A stretch of 64,000 bases of DNA from Ascochyta rabiei (Eukaryota > Ascomycota > Dothideomycetes > Pleosporales > Didymellaceae): assembly GCF_004011695.2 (NCBI RefSeq), contig NC_082419.1, forward strand, positions 620,001 through 684,000, in the 5' to 3' direction. Of this stretch, positions 43,976 through 55,160 are shown in pieces (the first letter of the stretch is position 1; the number at the start of each line of letters is the position of its first letter). The translations under genes were made by a program, and so were the position numbers. The notes beneath the pieces are model-generated. The model did not search any database. It saw only the letters and a list, made by a program, of their open reading frames with translations, and was not told where the DNA came from.

Positions 43976-46900
43976 ATGGAGAACAGGGAGATCTTCACGT
44001 CTCTCGAAGACATCACCGCCGAAGCAAAGGCCAAGGCGGAAAAGCAGCGTGTCGAAGAAGCGCAATTGGGTGGCCCAAAGCCGACTGTTACAGATGTGAG
44101 GACCACGAAGAAGGCTGGAGAGGTCTACTTCAAGGCGCAGCACGGGATCGTGGTTGCTTTCTTTAGTTTCATACTGTGTGTCCACCACCAAACTGCAAGG
44201 GCACAGAGCTGACGGCTTCCAGTCTTCTTCACGTTCTTGGCATATCCCTTTTCACGACTGGCTTTCTGCTCACGCGCCTGGTCCTCCCACACAAGTCCGA
44301 ATGCGCCGTTCCTCCAATCGAACTCACAAAAGGCTACGTAGCTGGCGATGCGGGGACGGGGTGCTGGCACCCCAAGACATACGATAAGGCTATCGTGGTC
44401 ATTGTAGATGCGCTGAGATACGACTTCACGGTGCCATTCGAGGCTCAATTCGAACCTGTCGACCTTGAGAAGCAAGCCGGTCGCGTCCAGGCCGCTTCCT
44501 CGATAAAGAACATCGCGCCTCGACACTTCCATAACGCTATCCCGGTGCTCTACGAGACTGCGAAGCAATCGCCAAAGAACGCCTTTCTGCTGCCTTTCAT
44601 CGCGGATCCGCCGACGACGACGCTGCAGCGATTGAAGGGTCTCACCACGGGAACCTTGCCCACCTTCATCGACGCTGGAAGTAACTTTGCAGGCACAGCG
44701 ATCGACGAGGACAACCTGGTAGCGCAGCTGAAGGACGCAGGCAAGAGAATTGTCCATCTGGGCGACGACACATGGCACGCGCTTTTCCCGGGATACTTTG
44801 AGCCGAACCTCACCCACGCCTACGATTCCTTCAACGTCTGGGATCTGCATACAGTCGACAATGGCGTCACAGAGCACATATTCCCATTGTTGAAGGCTGA
44901 GAACTCGAGCAAATGGGACGTCATCTTTGGCCATTACCTAGGTGTGGATCACGCCGGGCATCGCTACGGTCCAGATCACCCCGCCATGGCAGCGAAGTTG
45001 GACGAGATGGACGCAGTTCTCAGACGCATGATTGAGGAGATTGACGATGACACGCTACTTGTCGTCATGGGAGATCATGGTATGGATGCCAAGGGTGATC
45101 ACGGTGGTGAATCAGATGACGAGATTCAAGCTGCGGTGTGGATGTACTCGAAACGAGGCGACTTTGGTCGCATCGATCCTTCTTTCGCGCTTCCACCCGC
45201 ACATGCAAAGGACAGGTCGGTTGCGCAAATCGACCTCGTTCCCACACTCTCGTTGCTCCTCGGTATGCCTATTCCATTCAACAACCTCGGAAAGCCGATC
45301 GACGAGGCTTTTGCTGGTGTAAATGGAGACGGTTTCGAAAGCCTAGCGACAGTCAACCGTTTGACAAGCGCCCAGATCCATCGTTACCAGAGCGAGTACG
45401 CTAAGGCTCGTGGTCTCGATGAGGACACCTTTTCTACTTCTCTGTCGCTTTGGCCTGCTGCCAACGAAGCCTGGACTTCAGTGTTCCAGCGAATGTCCTT
45501 CGGTGGAAGTACGGCTAAGGGAGCCCAGACGAAGGCAGCCTACGAAGCTTTTGCTGCTTACCAGCAGGAGACACTACGCATTTGCCGTTCGCTTTGGGCT
45601 CGCTTTGATGTACCCAGGATGATCAACGGTGTCCTGATCTTGGCGCTCAGTGTGCTACTTATTGCACTATATGCTCGCGGTCTAGTCGGAGACCGCGCTG
45701 AGCTTACACCCGTCTTCTTCACCAGAGGTCTTTTGGGCACCGTGCTTGGTGCCGTGCTTGGGTTTGTGGCGTCGCTTGTATTGCCTAACGCACCAAAAGA
45801 GCACATCGTTATCTTTACGGCGGCTATGACTGGCATCGTCGGTGTTCTGTCTGCATTCCTCTCTTTCCGAAGCCGTCTCGGGTCTCCGTTTCCTAACAAT
45901 ATCTGGGGCTGGATAAGCGTCATCTTTACCCTCTCGTTATCAGCGGGCTTCGCAGCCAACTCCTTCACCATCTGGGAAGACGAGATTCTTCTACATTTCC
46001 TAACTACTTTCGGAGTCCTCGCTGTTGTGTCTTCTTTCCGCCAGAAGAGCACGTCAGACCGTACACTCGGCGTGTATCATTCGGTCCTTTTCACGGTTCT
46101 GCTGCGAGTAGCAAGTTTCTCAAAACTCTGTCGCGAGGAGCAAATGCCCTACTGCAAGTCGACTTACTATGCGTCTGCTCTCTCCACCACCTCTGCCCCC
46201 TGGCAGTTACTTATTCCCGCCTTCGCTGCGCTTCTTGTTCCCACGTTCATTAAGAGCTACTACGAGGGAACTAAGAGTTACCAACACATGGCTGTAATGT
46301 GGATTGGTATTGTACTGCGCTTTGGTCTCATGCTGTCCGCTGCATACTGGGCCCTCGATGCCGCCGACGACGGCGACTGGTACCCAGCCTTTTCCAGTAT
46401 CATCAAAACCAGCAAGCAAGCGATCGCCCAGGGTGTTCTAATACTCGCGCTTGGACTCGGCTACTCACTCTACAACTGGTCCAAGCCGCTCCTCAACATC
46501 GAGATGGCCAACCAGGGCACTCCTAAAGAACAAGTACTCATCCACGGCTATGCAAACGTCCACGGCAGCCGCTACGCCCTCCTCATTACGATATGGTATC
46601 TTGTCGTCGCACTCCTCCAGAAACCAATGGGTGCAGGTGCTATAGGCATTCTCGTCTGGCAGCTGTTCTCCCTCTTTGAAATTATCGACACAAACAATCT
46701 CCGCCAATCGTCGATCGGCCCCGTTGTTCTCGGTATGCTTGGTTCTTTCCACTTCTTCAAGACCGGTCACCAAGCCACCTTGTCAAGCATACAGTGGGAG
46801 TCCGCATTCATCCCGCTCAAATCCATTCGCTACCCTTGGACACCACTTGTTGTAGTTCTCAACACATTCGGTGCACAGATTCTTTGCGCTATTGCGGTCC

Positions 46901-47184
46901 CGGCGCTGGTATTGTGGAAAGCGCAGCCTAAGCAGCAACGCTTGCTTAGCACTGTAGTCAAGGCCGTTGCTACCCACATTCTGTTCTACGCCGTCATCAA
47001 TCTCGCAACCACGATGTGGGCTGGCCATTTAAGGAGACACCTCATGCTTTACCGCATCTTCAGTCCAAGGTTCATGCTCGGCGCTACCGGTCTGCTTGTC
47101 GTTGATGTTGTGGCAGTCTTTGTGGGGCTATGGGGCGCAAGGATGAGCATGCTGAGCGTTGCGGAGGTGTTTGGTTTTGCGTAG
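43976..47184 (+). CDS. GPI13: GPI ethanolamine-phosphate transferase 3
   Basis: Two exons, 43976-44175 and 44223-47184, with a 47-nt intron in the first membrane span (junction SFIL-LLHVLG), 1053 aa. It is an ER enzyme adding phosphoethanolamine to the third mannose of the GPI precursor, the step that permits protein attachment (PIG-O/Gpi13 family). The luminal alkaline-phosphatase-like domain starts at AIVVIVDALRYDF and includes LGVDHAGHRYGPDH and the metal-binding MGDHGMDAKGDHGGES. The C-terminal half has about a dozen or more hydrophobic spans. Length and the position of GCWHPKTYDKA match Gpi13 rather than Mcd4 or Gpi7. Confidence 0.94.
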
Positions 47185-47902
47185 AGAAAGAAGCATGAGA
47201 GGACTGTTGTATGATCAAAGAGCTGTTGTATTGCATTGTATAAGGCTGTCCATGCCAGGTATTTGTTTTGTATGGCATCGAGATGGTTATCTCGCAAGCA
47301 TTAAATACATCGTTTCATTGCCACAGCTCGCCTACTATTCATAGCACGCGTGTCTCCAGCGTTCTCAAACTGTCAGATACACTGCCGTTTGCTATTACGT
47401 CATTCTCGCTGGCGAGGCGAGGTGAAGGCAGCTCTGTTGCGCCTGCCGCTGGCGTTAGCTACAAGTACCTCTCTCGTTGCGAACCCCAACTGTCATCCAC
47501 CACACTCCACTCGACAAACCCACGTCGACTTTGGTCATCTCTTCTTGTCTGTTATTACTGCTGCTACTTGGAACTGCACTTTGCCTTGCATTGAGAGGCT
47601 CCCTCCCACTAGGTGGGAATCACTCGGCAGCTCAGCTTGTAGCCACGCCTGGGTACGGCGCCGCTTGTACTCGGTAAACAAATACCGTCATCGCCGGTCG
47701 GGCTTCTGATCGGCAATTAAAATAGTGGCAGCTTTGTAGAAGCGGTGAGCGTAAGTTGTTTGGAGTGAGGGCATCAGCAGGTAAGAAACACGATCTGCTG
47801 AACTGCTTCTTCGACACCGACCGCTACCAGGATCCAATCAATCATTGCCAATTCGAACCAAACACCACAAAACAAGAGCACTATTCTTCCTCATTCAATA
47901 TA
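47185..47902. other. Intergenic region, nothing resolved
   Basis: Plus-strand spacer with the GPI13 3' UTR and promoter of the next gene. Short frames without support. Confidence 0.4.
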
Positions 47903-49605
47903 ATGGCACCAATTCATGTGCAGGACGAGCTCATCGATGATTCGAGCAGTGAGATACCAGTTATTGGTCTGAAGGGTTCACTAAGCCTCAAGGACCGCTT
48001 CATATCTCGACTTGGCCGCCTTCTGAATGCAGAAGTTGTTGCGCCTGAAGTAGAAGGCTCGCAAACAGTCAGCATATATGTCATGCCTTCAGCTTGTTTC
48101 GTAAAGAGAGATACGGTGTACGATAAACGGGTTCGAGGCTTCGTTAACGATATCCAGCGCGCGCTGAGGGACGTAGCCAACGCTACTGATGGTAGGTGCA
48201 TCCAGCGATCTTTAGAGCATGGCTAACCTAGCAAGGACCTCCAATGGATCAGGCATTACAAGACCAATGGGATGTGGTACTCCTCTATGTGGCTCAAAAC
48301 ACCGACGAGACCATAAAGAAGCTTTACCAAATTTTTGAAGATTACAACAACAAATTTGGCGCATTGGTTTCTCAGATGCTGGGTCTCGATGATATTGACG
48401 AGAGCGGATCTTTGCTGGACACAGAGTTGGGTGATCTTGTTATCCAGTTACATCAACTGGCTCAAGGGTACGGCGGCAGCATCAAAGAACAGAACGACTT
48501 GATCGAATTCGCGTGGAAGCTGCCCCATTGTTGTCCCGCTCTGGCAGTGCGCCTCAGATGTCTTCTTGGAAGAACATTCTCAAACGAACTGTACGGACTC
48601 ACATGCCAGCTCGGGCAACCTTTGCGTATGCACCACACCATGATACGGGCCGCGACTACGTTCGAGATATTCCGAACTGTCAAAGTCTACCTGGGATCAC
48701 CGCGTCCCCATTGCCGTCTGGCCGTCAACTTACCGGCAAAATGCTCTCTCACAAAGCAACACCAACCACAGTCTCTTCAACGTTACCAAAGTACTCTCTC
48801 AACATTCAACCAGGCCCAACCAACCAGGACTTTCGCGGACATCATTCGACCCTATCTTGCGGAAGAAGACTCTAGACTAGGTATTGCAAGGCTCCAGCCT
48901 GCGCAGAAGCAAGCTGTCGCCCTCTTGATAGGATCGATTTTGAGTGATGTGCCGGTACCCGCAGGATCCGAAGCGTACTACCAGTTCGGTTTCGTGACCT
49001 GTCGCAACGATTTCGACGAGCGGAAGTTGAGTTGCTACTACCAAAAATTTCTAGAGTCAACCCTTGATCCGACTGTTGTCTTCAAGAGCGTTGTCAAGGC
49101 CCTTGAATTTGGGACGCTGACTGGGCTGTTACGCAACAAAGGCCACCAAGATCTGGAAATGTCCTTTCCATCACTGCAGAAGTTTTTGAACAACCCTCTT
49201 GAGGAGCGTCCCTCCATTCATCGCCTTGTACAGTTCATACGCAACAAGTCTAGCGATGAGCCTGTGCCTTGCCTTAGACGAGACTACGGCTTCAGATTCT
49301 GCACTCAACGTGAGCATGTCACGGCTCTCAAAGCTCTATACTCCATGATCCTGGACAGAGCGGAGGCCGTAAAACTACATGATGCATGTCGATCTGGTTG
49401 GCTTCGGGAGTTCGCCGTCGAAGTTCTTGGACATGTCGACCCAACTATGCGCCGTTTCTTGCAAAACGACTACCCACATCCTGCCATTGGCTTTGACAAC
49501 TCGACAGGAATTGAAAACTACATGAAACCGCTGTTCAAGAGGAATCTCGGGGCCGATCCTGATCTGTTTGGCCTCGATCACCTTAGCGCTCGTTATTCTC
49601 ATTGA
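47903..49605 (+). CDS. Orphan protein, 552 aa, two exons
   Basis: Exons 47903-48191 and 48236-49605, with a 44-nt intron: donor GTAGGT, branch-like GCTAACC, acceptor GCAAG. This acceptor is required to keep frame (VANATD-GPPMDQALQDQWD). The more usual-looking TAG four bases upstream would shift frame and stop within about 40 codons. The product is mostly helical and acidic/neutral with no signal peptide or membrane span. The segment ALQDQWDVVLLYVAQNTDET and the C-terminal part are unlike families I know. A tail element KPLFKRNLGADPDLFGLDHL may be a conserved motif in relatives. Function not assigned. Confidence 0.65.
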
Positions 49606-50482
49606 TGATCGAATACTTCGGCACAACGACCTTGAACAGATCGGGTAAGATTGAATGCACGGCGTTTGTTTGTTATTTTTGGAATCGGTTGACCTCTGGG
49701 AAAACGGCCTTGTTTAGTTAACTCTCCGATATGCAGCTCTCGGACAGCAGCATCACTAACGGCGATCCATTTTTTTCCTGACGCAGATCATGTAGCCCAC
49801 CCTAATCCAAGCTTACCCTTAGAATAAGAGTCTCTTGCAACCCTTGCTCAGCCCCCGTTCAACCTTTCCCAATACACAAACCCCTGGTATCTTCAAAGCA
49901 GACCCACATCGATTTGTTCCGACTAGATGGAAGCCGACAAAATCTCCCCAAAAAAGCCAAGAGCCAGCTTATTCTCTCCCTTTCAGCGTGGTCACAGTCA
50001 TTCTAACTTCTTGCATTCACTATTCGATATAACAGGACTCATGAGGCATATTCAAGCTAGTGTGAGCAGAGCCATGCAGAGAAGATGATATGCAAACAAG
50101 ACCATCTGTGTGATGGACAAGAGACCAGACTGTCGATAGGCGGATATTTTACATTAGTACAATCTGCACAGCCTGTGAGATCCTTGTTAAAAGGATAGTA
50201 CTTCTAGAGACTCCAGGGATCAAGAAACAGCACATTGATCACGGCCACGATCGATGCGAGTCAATTCTGCCAAGCGCAGTATGGAGTTATGACGGCCAAA
50301 ACAGAAACATATATCTGATTTTCAAGTCGTAGATGGAGAAACTCCCCAATGTCTGGTTAGAGGATTAGAAGTGGTATGTCATTCAATCAACGCAGCGTCA
50401 TCTTGACTGAAATCATCGCGCTCAAGATATGGATCGCTGGTAGTGAAGTGGCCTACAAACAGTGTAGTTTATACTTGGTAGT
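49606..50482. other. Convergent intergenic region
   Basis: Between the 3' ends of the 552-aa orphan and the pectin lyase. Only short unsupported frames. Confidence 0.45.
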
Positions 50483-51669
50483 CTACAGCTTGCCAACACC
50501 AGCGTTGCTCTTAACACTCGCCGCAACCTCGCTCGCAGCCTTAGCCTCCACGCCCTCATCAGCAAACCCGCTCAGGAAGTCGGTCGCACTGCCGCTCCAG
50601 TCACCGCTGCTGGTCAGCTGGTTGGCCTGGCACGTCCTGCCGAGTGGGCTGCTGCACGCGGCGCCGTCGTCGGTGGCGGCGTACAGGAAATCGACGCCGT
50701 CCTCGATGGGCTTGGTGACGGACTCGAAGACATTGCCCTCGGCGAGTACGCGGCCGTTCTCCTCGGGCGCAACGGAGAACGCGTGGCCCGTGTTGTCGTA
50801 CCAGTAGTTGTTGTAGGCGTGGAGGAGGGTTCCCTTGTCCGTTCCGCCGACCTTGGGGCTGCGGCCGGAGGTGTGGTGGATGTAGTTGTTGGCGAAGGTG
50901 ATTTTGTCGTCGGAGCCGATGAGCAGGAGCGCCCAGTAGTGGTGGTTGTCGCAGCTTGCGCTCCAGCTTGTGGAGCCGTCGATCTCCGTGTTGGAGATTG
51001 TGACGCGGTTGCTGGGGTCGTAGCCTGCGACTATGTGCTGGCGTCCGATGAGCGAGGTCTTCACGTGGTCAATCCAGATCAGATCCGTCCCGGCGAGCGT
51101 GATGGCGTCGCCGCCCCAGATGTATTGGGGGTTCAGCTCCGTGAAAAGTATGTTCTGGACGATGACGTTTTGGGCCCCATTGGCGAAGCGGATGCCCTTG
51201 CCGCGGATCACGCCTTTGGTGCCTTCGCCGACGATACTCTTGTTGGAGCCGACGTTGATGGGGGTCAGCGCTGCGAGGTCGTACGTCACAGAGACGGAAG
51301 GATAATCAGATTTGGTGCACTATGGATGTAAGCAAGGCATTTAGGTTTACGGTGGATACTGCATACCCAGTCTGCGCCGTTGATGGCATCTTGGCCGCCA
51401 TCGCCAGGGCATTTGTTGGAGTCTGGGCGGCATCCATCTTCAGTCTTCTCGCCTTCCGTTCCGATGAAGTTGAACTCCTTGTTCAGGACGATCACGCGCG
51501 CTTCGTCGTCAGTAAGGTAGTTGGTAAGCTCCTCAGTGGTGGTAGGGTAGACAGGCTCAGTGTCTCCACCGCCAGTTGTTGCTGCAGCGAAGCCAAAGGG
51601 AGTACCAGTAACGCCTGCAGCTGCTACACTCGAGGCGAGCAGCGAGAGAAGGAGGAGTTTTGAAAGCAT
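50483..51669 (-). CDS. Secreted pectin lyase (PL1 family)
   Basis: Two exons, 51669-51367 and 51319-50483, with a 47-nt intron, 379 aa. The signal peptide is about [19 protein letters not shown]. It has the right-handed beta-helix of polysaccharide lyase family 1 with pectin-lyase hallmarks: WGGDAIT (Asp at about 172), [15 protein letters not shown], a [11 protein letters not shown] segment, and SGRSPKV carrying the probable catalytic Arg (about 254), followed by [17 protein letters not shown] and VLAEGNVF. Trp and Arg at these positions, rather than the calcium-binding acidic set, favour pectin lyase (EC 4.2.2.10) over pectate lyase. It would depolymerise methyl-esterified pectin outside the cell, fitting a plant-associated or litter-degrading lifestyle. 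Confidence 0.92.
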
Positions 51670-52417
51670 GATAAAGTCTCGATTTCAACAAGACGATTGG
51701 TAAAGAGTGACTGGCCCGCAAGCAAAAAAGAAACGAACGAATGTGAAGAAGTGAAAGCCCAGATTTGGATACTCGATACTGAGCCTCAATTGACGAGCTA
51801 TTATACCTTCTTGATATCCCCTTGTGCAGCGCCTAACTGCGTACCAAGTCGGTCTCCGCTTACTACAAACGAGTGCCCTTATTGCTCGTGACGCGTTTAC
51901 TCTTGGCATGTTTCTTGCCATGCAGACGTCACGCGAAGGACGAAACGCACTACAGGCATGTCAGTATCTCTTTGAGAAGCGAACCGAGTGGGTTTGATTC
52001 GGATCACCGGTTCCAACGGCGACAACCGAACGTGTTGTTTCAGAGAGATAGAAACAACTGGGGCAAGGAACGATCGACGCATGGAGGAAGGCGTTTCAAA
52101 GAGCAGCACTGCGTCTTGGTAGGCACAGCCAAGACAACGGAAGCTGTCTGCGAGGCGCTCCAAGCCATCAGTATATTGAAAGAGGTGATTGAGATGTGAC
52201 AGCGGATGCGGGCGGAGGATGCCAACAAGGCGCCAATGCCTCCGACTCGTTGAAATTATTACTATTACATAGACGATGTAACTGGCCGAGCGCGCCATCA
52301 AATGTTGGGACAGCGCTGTAAGGGTATATAGAGCTAAAGAAAACCTAAGTTCGGTGTGTTGTTCAGAACGCCTTTCATGCAATCGCTAAATCATCAATCG
52401 TAAAAAAATTCTCGGTT
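51670..52417. other. Intergenic region, pectin lyase promoter side
   Basis: Spacer between two minus-strand genes. It should contain the pectin lyase promoter just above 51669 and the 3' UTR of the multipass orphan. No gene seen. Confidence 0.4.
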
Positions 52418-53750
52418 TTATTTGGTTGCAGTCGGTGCAGCTCGTCCAGACGAAATGCTGCTCGATGGTTGAGACGTCCGGCTACTGCGCTGAACCTCGC
52501 GCAACGCTGCGGCGTAATCGCTTTCTGCAGTCATGCCACGCGTTCGACTGTCCAAGTCATCCATGAAATGGTGTTGCAGTTTCCTGACATCAGTATGCGT
52601 GCGCTCCAATGCACTGGGTACCATGTCTTCTGGAGCCAACTCGGCATGGAGATCGATGGGATCGTTGGAGGATATGGAGTCCTTTGGCTTGCGGTGCCTT
52701 CTTGGTTTGAAGGGGAAATTGCTGGAGTGGATGTAGTCACCGTCTGGACTGCGAACCTGCTGAAGTACATTCGCTTCTCTTTCCATCTCTTCCCAGGTAG
52801 CTGCAAGCTCCCCATTGTTCCTGTTACGGCTGTCGCTCATGTCCCCGGAAAAACTGCCCAAACGACTGATTTTGAACGCTCGTAGACGATCCAAAGCCAT
52901 TTTGAAGTCGTCCAACACCACTGAGTCCGTCAAGCACTTGAAGACGAACGCGAGCTTCCAGAAGGGGTTTATGCCTGTCGCTAGTCCTACGAATCGAATG
53001 GCACCGGTGACGCAAAGAATATCGAGGAGAATAAACACCATGGACAAGACCATGGCCAGAAGCATAATGGCGAACCGTGGCGAGATTCTGAGGATCTCTT
53101 TCAAGCCCATTTCGTACTGGGTCTTGATAATCCAAAACAGGTAGACCGTGGTTATGATCCACCAAGGGTCCCGACATAGCGCTTCCCATGGCCGCGTTCT
53201 CAGAAAGATAGTGTTGATTCCATGGAAGTAAGCAAAGTTTGCGTAGATCTCCGCTATCCAGTATGGCTGCACCAAAATTACAGAACCGATAAAGACATAA
53301 CTGACAGGTTTCGAGAGGAATGGCTTGATCTTCATCCAGGCAATGACGTTGTGTAGTGACCAAGATGCGTTCAAGAAAATGGCCGATACAGACAGCCACC
53401 ATGCATGTACAGGGCTGTCGAAGAAGAGATAGAAGCCTTGCCAAAGGCCTATGATGAGCTGTCGATCACGTCAGATGGAGGCCTAATGCGCGTCAACGTC
53501 AGACTCACCTCAAGTAAAATCAGCTAGGCAAGGTTAGCATTGTTTCTTGCGAGTGGTGGCCTGAAAGACTCACTTTATGCAACAGTACGCCTCTTCGCAT
53601 GTTTGCCAGAGTGATAAAACCCATGATGACGAGCGACCCCACAAGGTAGCCCATCGCCCAAGCTTCAAGGACCAATTCGCCGGGGTTCGTGGGTTTGGGG
53701 ACCACTTCTCCCTGAACCCAGCGTTTCGTAGGATCCGGAATGGGGCTCAT
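52418..53750 (-). CDS. Multipass membrane protein with a 15-nt microexon
   Basis: Three exons on the minus strand: 53750-53574, 53523-53509 and 53458-52418, 410 aa from the ATG at 53750. The middle exon is only 15 nt and encodes LILLE. Both flanking introns (50 nt each) start GTGAGT and end in AG, and all junctions are phase 0, giving MRRGVLLHK-LILLE-LIIGLWQGFY. The open frame extends about 30 residues upstream without an ATG, so a further 5' exon (perhaps ATG near 53860) is possible. About seven hydrophobic spans lie in the first 270 residues, then a hydrophilic Ser/Arg-rich tail. It resembles uncharacterised ascomycete integral membrane proteins. No enzymatic motif seen. Confidence 0.78.
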
Positions 53751-55160
53751 GGCGAAGGCAGATTTTTCGAGATGGCAGTTATCGCGTGAGATGCCGAAAG
53801 GCGTGCCGAGTGATTCACTCGCAGACTCGGTCGATGTCAACCTTCAACAAACCCACCATGGCAGATGGGAAGAGCTAGCTGGGGGGAGACGAGCGCGGAC
53901 GGGGGAGCGCGAGAGGTAAGAGGTAAAAGAGAAAACGAACGAGCGACGTGGGCGTTCTCGTGGCCCTCCGCCATTTCTCCGCAATGCCATGGCCTATGTG
54001 GAGGACGTGGGCAGAGGCTTCACGCGCGGACCTGGTGAGTGATGGCACTTTGCTGGAAGGAGCGATAGCGTCATCCAAAAGAGTTGGCCTACCGCCACGG
54101 TCTCAACGGTGGACGTAGAATGATTCAGGATTCGCTCATGTTCGGCAAAACAGGACCCAGACTGCGCAGAGGCTTACAGTGATTTGCCGCGTACGAGAGA
54201 CGTTTGTCATGCTTCGATTCGCCGCCAACGAACATCGTTCGAAAGCTGACGACGCAGCGAGCGCTGCGTCGACGGAGAAGGTAGGTTGCCGTTGTGCAGA
54301 AAACGCCGCACCGTGCTATTCTTGCAGTCGCCTTGTCATGAGCAACTGACGAAGCCATGCCACATGGACTGATCAACCAAAAAGCGGATGGCGCGGCACG
54401 GTGCCTCGGCGGCATGACATGAGGCGAAGCCAAAGGAAGGCTGCAGCCCCATGCTGCGGCAGCCGGAACGGCCTGGCCATCGAGCCGGGATCCGGGGGAT
54501 GTGCTGAATTGGCTAGTCTAGGCGAAGCTACCTATCTTGTGAGCTCCGGATGGCTGCCGAAAGTCAATAGTTTCTGTGGTAGATGAACTCGGACCAACAG
54601 GCCAGGTTGATGGAAGCCACCGACGCCTGAGTAACATGTGGACTTGTGCAACGCGGATCCTTTGGACGCTCTGCGTCGTAGGGTGTTGTCTCACGGCTGC
54701 CATGTACTACCTTCTAGCGGCCCTGCATGACAGTTTCCCAGACAAAGAGAAGTTCCCGTTCTTTGATCAAAGTTGAAGCTACAGCACGGCAGTCTGTGCG
54801 CATGAGGCTCTAAGATCCCAATCCCCGGATTCATGTGTATCGACAACGTGATATGGGTGTCTGAACGGTACTTGTTGTTGACTATGACAAGTGTATGGCA
54901 TCTCAAGCAGAAACATGGTTTGCTTGTTGGGGCAAGCAACAGCGAGGTCGACTTTCTAGCTCCAACATGAGTAGACTCGACTCACTCTCAGTCATGGAAG
55001 TCACCGCAGGCTCGGCGCGCAATGCAAACACGCCTACGCCTGCCCCACGTCATTTTTAGCCCCGCGCGTGGAAGCAAATAATGAGCATCAACACCGCCAA
55101 ACAGCCTCAACACAATCCAACACCCCTCCGTACCAACTCGCTACTCTCGCTACGCACGCC
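53751..55160. other. Divergent intergenic region, 1.4 kb
   Basis: Upstream of the multipass orphan (minus) and of Tma64 (plus). Contains a 46-codon ATG frame at 54636-54776 encoding one hydrophobic segment and a charged tail, noted as a finding but not called. Otherwise nothing resolved. Confidence 0.4.

Noticed and set aside
48192..48231. Intron of the 552-aa orphan ending at TAG (48231), or a frameshift splitting it into two genes
   Set aside because: The next AG (48235) keeps the frame across both exons, so no frameshift or gene split need be assumed.
53751..53840. Extension of the multipass protein to a start at 53840
   Set aside because: The codon there is TTG, not ATG, and a stop lies just upstream. 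A 5' exon is possible but I could not define it.
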